Source: Melitaea cinxia
Lineage: Eukaryota; Arthropoda; Insecta; Lepidoptera; Nymphalidae
NCBI RefSeq assembly: GCF_905220565.1
Contig: NC_059404.1
Location: forward strand, 7,468,472 to 7,532,471
Direction of reading: 5' to 3'
Length of the DNA: 64,000 nt
The notes under the pieces were generated by a model. That model saw nothing but the letters and a program-made list of their open reading frames with translations, was not told where the DNA came from and did no database searches. The position numbers and the translations under genes are program-made. Below, piece after piece: positions 53,263 through 64,000 of the stretch (position 1 is its first letter; every line of letters starts with the position of its first letter).

Positions 53263-56200
53263 TAAGTAAATAAAAGCGGAAATTCTGTAAGGGCTCTATA
53301 TTTGACATAACGATATTCTTATTATTTGTCAATAAAACATTGCATATCATAGCATATTAAAGTCATTATAATAAACATCCTATTTATTTTTTTTATTGAG
53401 AGAAAATTACTTACAAATTATAAGATATGTGTTACTTTCATTTATTACGGTTCTTAAGATCCGGTACTATGACAGGCGGACGGACGCATTGCCGGAAAAG
53501 GAAATCTTAGTTGGCACAATCTTCTTATGGAGCCGTAAAAACCCTTTGAATCTACGTACAAAGAAAGGCACTGAACTTATAAATTAACACACATGATTGA
53601 ACAGCCATAGAAATTGTAAGTTATGCTTTGTAGTTTTGTGTTATTATTAGTTATTAATATGATGTTTTATAGCCTAAGAGGTTGACAGCTAAAAGATGGT
53701 AAGCAGAGAGTTATTGCCAGCACACAAACGGGCCAGTTCCTATTATTTTGTATGATTTCATTTGGTACTTGATAGCCAATTAGTCAAAAGTAAGCCATGG
53801 AATACCCTTCATAGTATTAAATAGTTTTATATTATGCTTTATAATTTTATTTAATTAGTCGTACAAAAAATGTTTTAAAGAACTATTAATCTAGAAATTA
53901 CAAAGAAAGCGAATGAATATGTTATCGAGTTATCTGGATATCTCCGCACAGGTAACTAGTACCGCAACCTCACTGGCCTTTATACTCAGTAAAGTGCTTG
54001 ACCCAGTATCGGCAGAGATAACGATCAGTTCCTTGTTAGTAAATAAACCAGTTTTCATCGCCGAATTTATAGTTTCGAATCTGAAAAATACTATTGGCGG
54101 CTTTCCAAAATATTCATATTTGAAGATATTCTGTCTATTGTCTTGTTTATGTCATTTAAGCGACGGAATAAGGGAACCGTGAAGTAAATACTAAGCGGAT
54201 GGTATGTGTAACTGTTTCCTTCGAATTTCTTCGTGCTGCTACGTCGACTTAAAACTCTTGAGAAGCTTTTGAAAGGAAACATGTCCATACGAAAATTTAA
54301 TTTTCATGAAAGTGGTACACAACACTCGTATATTATATTTTGTAATTGAAAATGCTATTGTGTTATTATTTATTCTAACGTATCGTTATAATAAAGAAAA
54401 TCATGTAAAGATTTTATCTTAAATATTTATATATTTGCTGCTTAATCTGAGTGTAGAGCGATAACTGAAATTGTGGCTGCCGTAAATCTGTAGCTGTGGT
54501 TAGGCAAGTGCATAGTAGAGGGCCTACATACATATAGACACATGCAAATCTCGGACTTGTGCATGGGAATATATGCCTTATAATGTAAGATTTAAGATGA
54601 AAATAACTATACAATATTTAGTCATATGGCACATTAGAGGTTTGGTTAACACACGGTGGGGTACAAACATATTAAAGTGACTTATTATACTAGAGTAAAT
54701 AAAATAACAACTAAATATGGTATTTAAGCATTATGTTTGAAAAGCTGTTGAAATTCAGAAGTAAAATGAAGTATTTATATTAATATAATTTAAATATTTA
54801 TTAGCATGCAAATATTGTGATTTATTTATAAGTGTTATGATCCGAGATTGATAAACACAATGTAAGCATAGAAAATTCAAGCAAAACGTTCAAAGGAGAA
54901 AAGTATTGAATAAATAAAGATATCGACACGTTTTCACGAACTCTCAATTTATCTAAGAATTTTATTCATATCCGGAAAGAGGCGACCGTTTCAGGAGATC
55001 TCAACATATGGACATAATATCTTCGAAACTCGTAAGCTTTACTTGTTATTTCTATTTCTCTTACTATTTATATCAAACCCTTTCTATAGTTCATTTACTA
55101 ATATAAAAAGTACTAGTGTTTAATAGTAATATTCTATAGTGGTTTAGAATCTATAAGCTCATTGTCACAAGGCAAGTTTGTAAAGCGGATTAGAGCCTTT
55201 AAGTTTGTTGCGAAGCGAGTAATATTTTGTATTCTCGACGGAAACAAAAAAGCAAAACAATTTAGTGTATTTATTTCTGTATATTAAAATGTATTGAAAA
55301 AAAAATGAAGTTTATTTTTGTTTTAATGGTTTTAGTTTAACTATGTGGCTATGTTTCTGGTCACTTTATTTTATTTCAAAAGTTATAAGTTTTTCTTTGT
55401 GATTATTAAATTTATAAAAAAAAAAAAATAGATACGGAAGATATTCATTTTTGATCAGTGACAAAACTGTTTATAAGAACAAGAATCAAACTTAAGCTTT
55501 TTATCCTACAGGATACTCAGAAGGTAAGGCGAATCCGTGCTCTATTCTTATAATTTCCTTGAACGGCGAACATTTGATTTAAGTACCGTCCCAGGGTTAA
55601 CAACGGCTCCCAGGAGGCCGCCCCGACTATTTCCTTTTGTTTTTGTCCCTAATTTTTACATTTTTTTCTAAAAAGAATTCGCTAAAACGCCCTCAAGAAC
55701 GTGAACATTCAACGCAAATCCAATGATTAGAGACGACTGACGCCCGCTCTAAATTTATTCAAGAGATTAATGGTAATGATTGCATTGGTAATTACGGAGA
55801 TGAAACGTGTAACTTATGCAAATGGGACCTACCAACTTTTGACTATGAAACTAATAGTTCCGAAGATCAATTCACTTATACAGAGCTTGTTGAGGTAATG
55901 GCAAAGTAAATCATAAAGAGAGTAGTCCGTAATTGGCCGGATGATTTACTCGTTATCCTATTTACATAATATTAAACTAACTCCCCAAGAAAACGTTTGT
56001 GCTTTTGAGCATGTAAGTCGAGTCATTTTGTGGAGCGGCGAGGTATTATGATGGAGTGGATGGCGTGTATTCAGCACAAAGGGTTAACAAGCCAAGTTGC
56101 ACAGATTTGTGCATACAGAACTCGGTTGCTATTAATCGTGCATCAGCAAGTTTGTGCCGAGGGTACATTTACTCTGCGATCCCGCCTGCATTGTTGCGCT

Positions 56201-56760
56201 ATAAAGCAAAAACTGCTCGAATAATTGGTTGTTTATAGCAATCATACGAGTGAAAATTATTTTTAAAGTAAAATGCATATATTGTCGTATAGTATTTTTT
56301 ATTAGTACGCGAACTCAGTTTAAAAAATATATATACAAATCTTAGTTTAGCTTTAATTTCAAAGTTTCTAATTTAACATAGCGTTGAAGATTCTGATTTA
56401 TTTTTATCCTTTTGATGAACTGAATATGATTTTGTAGCACTGTACGATACTATTAATAAAATGTAATCATAATGTTTCTGGCGTTCTTAATTACTATTTT
56501 TACACAAAAAAAAATATTTTGAAATATTCAAAAATGGCAAACTTGATCCATTGAATTGAAATTCATGTTATGCTACAAGTTTTAGTGAAAGTAAAAACAT
56601 TTCAGTAGAAATATTCAAATATAACAAGATGACAACTTCAATATTTCGGTCCAGCGGTCGTATGTATGTTCATTAAATGCACTTGTGCGTGCGAGCGCGT
56701 CTTTTTTAAATTCGTATATGAGTATTTTAATTTATCTTAGGAAAATCTCTGATCAAGTCA
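53263..56760. other. Gene-poor AT-rich stretch
   Basis: No recognisable gene. The 89-codon plus-strand frame at 53913-54182 ('LSSYLDISAQVTSTATSL') has mixed composition but no recognisable domain. 55560-55640 and 56020-56220 are G+C-richer patches without assignable function. Confidence 0.3.
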
Positions 56761-56764
56761 GACA

Positions 56765-56945
56765 GTTATTTATTTATTTATTTATTCTTATGTACACCAA
56801 AATACAGACACATATAAAGAAAGATACAATACAAGATGTACAAAGGCGATCTTATCGCTAAATAGCGATTTCTTCCAGATAACCTTTGGGTACTGGACAC
56901 GATACAGTAGCAGCGGCTAGAAGTGTGCACAAATTAAGGAGGAAA
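56765..56945 (-). mobile_element. CR1-like LINE 3' tail
   Basis: On the minus strand 'acccaaaggttatctggaag' and 'aaatcgctatttagcgataa', then 'cgcctttgtacatctt', parallel the plus-strand tail at 60845-60925. Terminal simple ATTT-type repeat at 56767-56785. No coding retained. Confidence 0.65.
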
Positions 56946-57672
56946 AATCAATAATAAATAGATAAAAACTATGATATGATAGACTTACATAATTATTAAA
57001 GAAAAAAAAAAACATATAAATAAGTAAATATTTACAGTTACAGTTCATAACATAAATAAATATGAACCTGCGGAGATAAATGTTATCAATTAGTATAAAA
57101 TATTATTAGGATTTCTTAAAATAATCGCATTTTATATTACGTTGTGAGTTTTAACACATTGACGATTCAAAAGTGTTTTTAAAGCCTTCTTGAATGTAGT
57201 AATTTTTGATCGCGTTTTTTTTAGTTTACACTGAGTGAAGAATAGGTAAGTGGATTTAATGAACTGTATTACCAAAAAGATACATTGCATTTTGGCGGTT
57301 TGTATATAAAGTATTCTTAAATTAAAAAAAAATAATTCTAAAACTATTTACCGAACATATAATATTAAACAATTAGTGAAATACTATGTAGATGGCGCTA
57401 GGTAACGAGAGACCACAACGGTAACAAAGTAAAGACGTAAAGTTATATTTTAAAAATTTACGTCGCGCCTTTAAATTCATTATGTTATATTTTCTCAGGA
57501 GTACCAAGCTATTTAATGCTAGCAATGATTATTTACTGTCATAAATTCATAAAATCATTTTATGTTTGCATTATTTAATGCATGTTATATATGTCTCAAT
57601 AACTCGTATTTGTAATTTTATTATCCAATAGTAAAAAAACGGAACTCATGCACGGGCCGCTACTTATAAAAA

Positions 57673-58075
57673 AAGTCATGTCCTTAGTTACATATTTATC
57701 ATCGTCGAGACTGCACTATCAAAGTGAAAAACTTAAAATTTAGCAGCAGTAGGGTTTTATACAAATTACTAAAATACTTTCGCATTTGTTAATGTAAACG
57801 AATTTTGATAACTGTGCCTCTAAAGTGGTTTAAATGAGGTATGTCGATTTTAATAAAAGTGCGTCACTTTTAAAGCTTGAAGAATATGAAAAACATGATC
57901 ATATGAAAAAAATATGAGGAATAAAATCCACTGAACGAATGACCTCGCTACGTTTCTAGTAACACTTTCTATGGGAACCAATTGGGTTCCGATTGTTGAC
58001 GTAACGACGTTTTCTAATAACGCCATCTTAGATATCTATATAATCCATCTATCTAGATGGCGTTATTTGATTCGT
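57673..58075 (+). repeat. Dispersed repeat F, copy 2
   Basis: Uninterrupted relative of 38768-39450. It ends with a clean hairpin: AATAACGCCATCT (58016-58028) against AGATGGCGTTATT (58055-58067). Class unknown. Confidence 0.75.
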
Positions 58076-58279
58076 TTATTTACAATTTGATATGGTATTA
58101 ATCTTTTTCTTAGACTAGTAAGCTTTTTTCGTGCCTATTAGACAGTCGATCTGAAGGAGTAAACTCCAGTCGTACGTCGGAGCTGACACACACTTTTTTA
58201 AAGTTTTTGATGAGGCTAATAAAAACGAGCTTTAGAGTTTTTAGATATTAACCTCATACGTTATAAATTTAATCAAGGT

Positions 58280-58505
58280 GCAATGGAACGGGCTATACGG
58301 CAAAGAATTAGCAAGTTGAAGTGGCAGTGGGCTAGTTACCTGTGTAGCAGGACTGATGGCCTTTGGAGGACGTGTCTTGGAGTGGAGACCGCTTGTTGGT
58401 AAACGCAGTCTTGGACGTCATCCGGCCCGCTAGACCGACGATTTACATAATATTGCCGATGAAGGCTGGATGAGGATTCCGGAAATCAGGGTACTAACTG
58501 CCTGA
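58280..58505 (+). pseudogene. RTE ORF C-terminal remnant
   Basis: In changing frames it reads 'AMERAIRQRISKLKWQWA', 'CSRTDG', 'LEWRPLVGKRSLGR' and 'TDDLHNIADEGWMR', matching in order the C-terminal end of RTE-clade reverse transcriptases (a K-x-KWQWAGH-x-x-R-x-DG-x-W and G-x-R-x-x-GRP-x-x-RWTDDL pattern). Several stops and frameshifts; non-functional. No 5' region or GAT tail is attached. Confidence 0.65.
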
Positions 58506-58509
58506 CGTA

Positions 58510-60685
58510 TACAATTTTTTTTGGTTAGTATGGGAAAATGATTATATTTATTGTTTTTTTGGATGGTAGAAAGAGAAAAAAAATCGGATTTGAGAATTTG
58601 ATTATTAAGGATATTTAAAACACAAAAACATACACACTTAAACGACTTCTATAAATTTATACAGACATCTAAAACATGGGTAAAAGCGAACATATGATCG
58701 ACTTTGTTACCATGTACGGTCGTGTTAGTACACGACTGACATGGACACAGCTTAACTGGTCGTGTACCGGCTTTGCTGGAAAGAGTTGCAAAATTTATGC
58801 ATGTGAGGCGCCTTTTTGCTTTCCTGGGATAAAACGAAAGGGATTTTTGATACATACGTTTTATCTACTATGTAGACCTGCGTGCATTCGGCTCTGCTAA
58901 CATAATCTTCCTCTAATCCAATTATGTAGCCTGCTACATAGCAGTAAAATAATTAAAACAAGATTCGTATGTTTACATTTTATTATTTCTATAAATACAT
59001 AACTTATATTATATACGGGATACATCTTACATTGCTAGGACAACTGTAGTGGTCCTATTATTAAAGAAAAGTGATACGAAGTAGCTACTCTAGTGATTTC
59101 TTTACGACGAGGGAGAGAACTTACTTGTTACTGCACATGTTAACTTTAAAATTGAAGATTATGAGATTTTATTATGTAGATAAATGTTAAGCTAACGTTA
59201 TACAAGACAAAATCAGACGTAGAGACCACCATAGAAATGATTGCTAAGTTTATTTTACATGACTGAAACTGATTTTTGATGGTATGGACGAAAACTCAAA
59301 ATTTGTTACGCTTTGCCTAAATTAAAATACAAAAAAGTAAATCAACTATAAATAAAAAGCATAACCAAAAGCATTCCTTGAACAGCTTTAGAATTTGGAA
59401 AATGTTTAAATCTTATAGTGTCTCCTCTAGCCTATTGGGAGTTTGTTAGCTATGCTACAATATTTGCAACCGTTAAAGGCGAACGTTTATTAACAGTTTG
59501 TGTTCGCGCCGATCCAGTTGGAAGCGATAATGTTCTGGTGCCCACATTTATGGTCCGCTGCGTGCCGTTTGTACAACCACTGGGCTACTGATTCATTTTG
59601 TGACTGCACTTCACGTAGATATCGAAATAACATGGAAATTCGAAACGTTTAGCTACTAAAATAAATTTTGTTATAACACTTACTAGAGACATCGTATTTC
59701 CTTTTCTTCACATATTTTTGAAGCTAAAGATTAGTCAAAAATATACTATTTACATAAAACGATAACATGAACTTAGATATTAAAAAATAGTTGTTAAATT
59801 AAAAATGATTATGACAATACACGCGACTATCTCCGAATAGAACAGGTAAGCATAAAAGTTATCTCTTAGATAGTTATAAGGTACCATTTGCTGCAACCGT
59901 CTCTCTTGCTGGTACTAAATCTTGCTGTTCTTTCTTTTGTCTGCTGAACAAACGGCCTTTAAATCTTTAAAGTTTCAGAACCATTTTCTTTGACAACGCA
60001 AATGTATCTCGCTTTACAAAACAAAATTTGAAATCTGAAAATTTATGACTCATATAAAGTTCAGTTATGTTCTAAACTATTAAATTAAAAAAGTTTGAGA
60101 TATTATTTCAGTCATATGTCAACACCTCTTTTCAAGTTGGAAAAATATTTAAAGAACCATAATGAGGCAATGGATACGAAACATGAATCGATAATTGTTC
60201 TATTTCGAATTTTAATTAGAAATTAATTTAGTGATTAAAATTTTTATCGTTTTTTAATTCTTCATAAGGTTTTTTAATAGTTTTTCCATTTCAAACTGGT
60301 ACTGTTGACTTTTCAAAGGCATTTTTTGTATTAATGCTCAGTGGTAAAGAAAAAGAATTGTAAGGAAACTTGCATATTTCGATAGATATTTTCGCAGTGA
60401 AGGAGCGTTGCAGATTACGCTTCAATCCTTTTTCTTCTTAGAAGATATCTTTACTCAGCAACGAGAAGCTTACAGGCAATTAGAATGCAGTAAAGTATAT
60501 AGATATATTTGCATGTAGATTTGTTTGTTTACTGGCTTCAAAAGCGCTAAGCTCAGGATCGCATTGTAAATATAAATAAGATATCTTAATGAAATAATCA
60601 TGCAATTTTTTTTTTACCACAGCTTTAGTTACAATCATTCATCAATTTTCTTAGTATTTCGTAAATATGTACGAATTTTTTGTAA
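58510..60685. other. Gene-poor AT-rich stretch
   Basis: No recognisable gene. A 58710-58744 inverted repeat and 68-74-codon frames on both strands around 58650-58900 have no recognisable protein features. Confidence 0.35.
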
Positions 60686-60689
60686 TTAT

Positions 60690-60977
60690 ATTTATGTATA
60701 AGTGTAAATGTGAGTGTATGTATGTATATATGTGTATGTGTGTATGTATATGTATGTAAATTATTATAATTTTATATACTATTGCAATTTATTCTAATTT
60801 ACATAACAATTATTTGTACACTTCCTAACCGCTTTTTATGCCCTGTCCTATACCCAAAGGTTGTCTGGAAGAAATCGCTCTCTTAGTAATAAGACCGCCT
60901 TTGTACATCTTTCTCTAATTGTACTATTTATATATATATCTTTTAATGGTGTGCAATAAAGAATATTATTATTAACT
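60690..60977 (+). mobile_element. CR1-like LINE 3' tail
   Basis: A TATG/GTGT-rich tract (60705-60760), then 'acccaaaggttgtctggaag', 'aaatcgctctcttagtaata', 'cgcctttgtacatctt' and a terminal 'gtgcaataaagaatatt'. Same layout as 36300-36630. No ORF2 coding remains. Confidence 0.65.
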
Positions 60978-60979
60978 TA

Positions 60980-63900
60980 CTGGATTGCACTCCATCCGCT
61001 TAATATATAATAGATACATATATTATAACAAATACTTATATAAATAATATATCAATTTACTTATACATATTATTATTATTAGTAAATATATAGACGAGTA
61101 ATTATCAAATTCATTGCAAAAAATGTCCACACTGAAATTTAATCACGGAAAATACAATTAGCTTGGTTAAGTGGGATTGGTATCATTTTAATCAAAGAAA
61201 CAAACAACCGTTACGTGTATGTACATACAAACATTATTTGTAATAATTACCGTCGGATGAACCAAATATTATCACGAAAGGTTGACATTTCGCGAAATTT
61301 GAGTGCGTATCAAATGGAAAATTTTAATTGGCATCACTTTACGGCCACGATCTCGACAAATTCACTTCATACCAAAATTACTGCAAACACAATGCAGTAT
61401 TCCTTCTTGTTATATTCGTAGACATAACAATAGTTTCCAACGTAAATTTTAGTGGCCATTTTCATAAACTAATTAATTAATAAGTCATAAGGTTGTGCAC
61501 TTGGTTTAGTTTTAACGAATAATCCGAGAATCTGAAATATGAGTGTAGGTTTAGTAAGTAACATCAACTTCAAGATTACGTTTTTTGTTTGTAAATCTTT
61601 TACTTATCATAATTATTGAGAAGTTTAAGTGTAGCATTAACTACAAAGACTAATCTGACAAATTATACCAGTGCAGATAGCTTTTGAAACCAAAGAAAAA
61701 TATAGTAGGATGATACCCATTGTAAAATAAAGAGAATACAACGAAAATGAAAGAAAAATTAATTACGGGCGATCTGAGGTCGGGAAGTGGTACGGGGTTT
61801 AAGGGTAAAAAATGCTTATCTCGATTTCCGGCTAAACTACAAGACCCATGGAAAAAAGCTCAAGAGCTTGTAAATAGTAAAAAGATTTAACTTTTGTATT
61901 TATACTTTTTACACATGACCTCAAATTTATGTAAAAAAAAATCAAAAGCCAACAAATTATAAATTTAGTTATAAAATATCTAAAACAGGTTTTAATTGTG
62001 TAAAACATTTTTCTCATAGTGAAATTATTTCTGTCATCGTATTGATACAAACTATTTAACTACTAAGCGTGAGTTAAGGTTCTATCATTTTTCTTTATCC
62101 TTGTTACCACCTAACTTTTACAAGTTAAAATACGTTTTAGCGAATGAGATATTTAACGGTTGAAGTAATGATAAATCTTCGCTATCTTCATCGACTCTTT
62201 ATTAAAGAATAATAATAATAATATAAAAAAACAATGTTCACATAGAAAAATATACAATATATTTCTTAAACAACTTGCAAGTAGTAAAATATAAAATAGA
62301 ATTAATAAATTGTAAAACAAATTATAAAGAAGAATTCAAAGTACAAATTTTTGATATCTATCAAAAATATTTTTATTTATTTATTTAATATTCGGAAAAC
62401 CAACAGCACAAATAACAATACATAGCAAATTGAACTAAACAACATTTGGTTAATGATAGGATATATATATAATAACTAGTACATAAATAAACATATCATG
62501 CGGACAGAGTAATTACACGTTAAGATGTTACATAACCTTTTTTAAACAATACATATATATCCACTAAATAATGCAAAGAAATTCTGGTTCAATACTCGCC
62601 TCGCCACTACCACACCTGAACTGAATAGGTACATCAAAATCGTTCAGTCTACACAGATTATTTAAGCCTTATAAACAAAATAATAACAAGAAATGAGCTT
62701 TTATTATTATTTTTAAATAAAAGGTCTGTATATGTGGATACGTCACAACGTGACTGAATTTAATTTAATTTTTAGTTCAAAATTGAATAAATGTATGTTG
62801 TACATGTAGTTCATCATAACGGTTTTTACAAATTGAAATACAAAGAATTAACTTACCCTAACAAATGACTGAATAACAATAATAAGTGGTTTTAATAATA
62901 CGTTGGAGTGCTCATATATGAACTGACTGTTGCAATAGTGGCCGTGACTTACATTTGGATGCTTGCTTGTTCTATTTATTAGGTATTTATAATTTATTAA
63001 AATATATTTATGTGGTCTGAGCGTCTGTTGGTGCTGAGAATATTTGTTCCCCGACTACCAAATTTTTTTATATATTACGTCCGTTGGGTGTGTAGTTTTT
63101 ATTTATTTATTAACTTTAATTAGATATAGGGTGTGGATTAGATAGGAAAAACCTTCTTCACAATAATCTTTACACATGAAACACGAAACGCGTTTTGTGA
63201 ATATGTATGAGGCATTTAGCTAAGGCAATACAGTTTAAGGCTAGCAAGTGCCTAATAAAATATTAATAGAAAGTGGCGTGTGAAAGCTAGATTATAGTAG
63301 ACATTATTTACGTAACAAGACAGATATAATTGCTAATACCACTTTAAACTTGGACACATTAAACTACGTAGTCGCACGAACAGTTATTAGTAACTAGGTA
63401 TGCTTTGCCAATTCCAGACTCTAAATTGCCAAAAGCTCCCCATACATATATTATTAATTTATACCAATGTTCTTATACTGATATACGAGTTAGTTTGTAT
63501 CAATCCTTAAATACTTACTTTGATTAAGAATAAATTGTATTTTAAGTTTTATAAGAATTTTTATGACAGTCATACTACCGCAAATTATTTTTATCTGACT
63601 TTCAAAATTTTACATAGGATGCTACACATTTATACAATTATATTAAGGTAAAATCAGTGGTATCGAAATACTCAGAGATCAGAACACTTTAGTCAATATT
63701 ATAAAGCATCAGTCGATTGGAGGTTTAAAACCGGACTGTCACCGCAGACATTTCCAATGTTAATTCATTTGATGTTCGGTAGTAAAGGGAAATATTGTAG
63801 AGAAACTGCCGTTAGAAAAAATATCATGACACACACGAAACATAGTGTTTAAATAAGCTTTTAATTTTTGGTTTTTCAGCAGAACAAGTTTTTGCCCAGC

Positions 63901-64000
63901 GGTGTTACATTTACAAGATGTTAAAGTCGGAAAAAAATAGTTCTCTGCATTCATTTCATCAAATCTAATAATTATCAATATTATATTAATACAATTTAAG
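60980..64000. other. Gene-poor AT-rich stretch
   Basis: No recognisable gene. 62370-62670 ('aatattcggaaaaccaacag' after an ATTT tract) resembles the start of a minus-strand LINE 3' tail but is too diverged to name. Confidence 0.35.

Noticed and set aside
53440..53535. Copy of the 'gggttccgt' repeat of 6843-7256
   Set aside because: Only short blocks ('gacaggcggacggac', 'gccgtaaaaacc') agree; too weak to list.
53913..54182. 89-codon frame
   Set aside because: Mixed composition but no domain, no splice or promoter context and no homologue I can recognise; kept only as a remark.
58676..58900. 74-codon plus-strand frame and its minus-strand partner
   Set aside because: Open on both strands, no recognised domain, and contains a 35-base inverted repeat.

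Overview
This window looks like an intergenic or intronic stretch of a moth or butterfly (Lepidoptera) nuclear genome. The background is very AT-rich, no conserved host gene is recognisable, and the sequence is packed with transposable elements of types common in Lepidoptera: non-LTR retrotransposons of the R1, CR1/Jockey and RTE groups, tRNA-derived SINEs, short non-autonomous Helitrons, foldback/MITE elements and minisatellite-bearing repeats. The species cannot be named from the sequence alone. Nothing suggests a prokaryote or a virus: there are no operons, rRNA genes, true tRNA genes or CRISPR arrays.

Layout. 0.1-5 kb: a decayed CR1/Jockey-type LINE on the minus strand (ORF1 FP-like domain, endonuclease, reverse transcriptase), split by a second 5'-truncated LINE, which itself holds an RTE-derived short element carrying a 46-bp hairpin insertion. 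5.6-15 kb: Helitrons, an RTE-derived short element, tRNA-SINEs and a widespread unclassified repeat. 16.7-29.9 kb: a CA/TA microsatellite, SINEs, Helitrons, an internally deleted RTE element at 21.7-22.6 kb and two further RTE-derived short copies. 30.6-33.8 kb: a 1.56-kb unit present twice head to tail, each unit holding a long palindrome plus a 117-bp tandem array. 35.9-39.7 kb: a LINE 3' end, a foldback element, two adjoining SINEs, a 130-bp minisatellite repeat and two further dispersed repeats. 39.7-47.0 kb: the dominant feature, an apparently full-length R1-group LINE flanked by a 16-bp target-site duplication. Its ORF1 is intact; its ORF2 has endonuclease, reverse transcriptase, RNase H and a C-terminal zinc knuckle, but the reverse transcriptase is broken by an internal deletion. 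47-64 kb: a MITE, a CRE-like palindrome, a Helitron, LINE tails and long AT-rich stretches with no recognisable gene.

How the parts relate. The elements form clear nesting orders: LINE-A then LINE-B then an RTE-derived element then a hairpin; SINE-1 then a retroposon; repeat R then the R1-type LINE. The RTE-derived short elements keep the RTE 5' region and 3' tail, and four copies have target-site duplications, so they were most likely mobilised in trans by RTE proteins. The R1-type ORF2 here could not itself make a normal reverse transcriptase. The most unusual structures are the 1.56-kb palindrome/minisatellite dimer, the RTE-derived short-element family (including one copy with a duplicated head) and the 46-bp hairpin with a 7-bp duplication.
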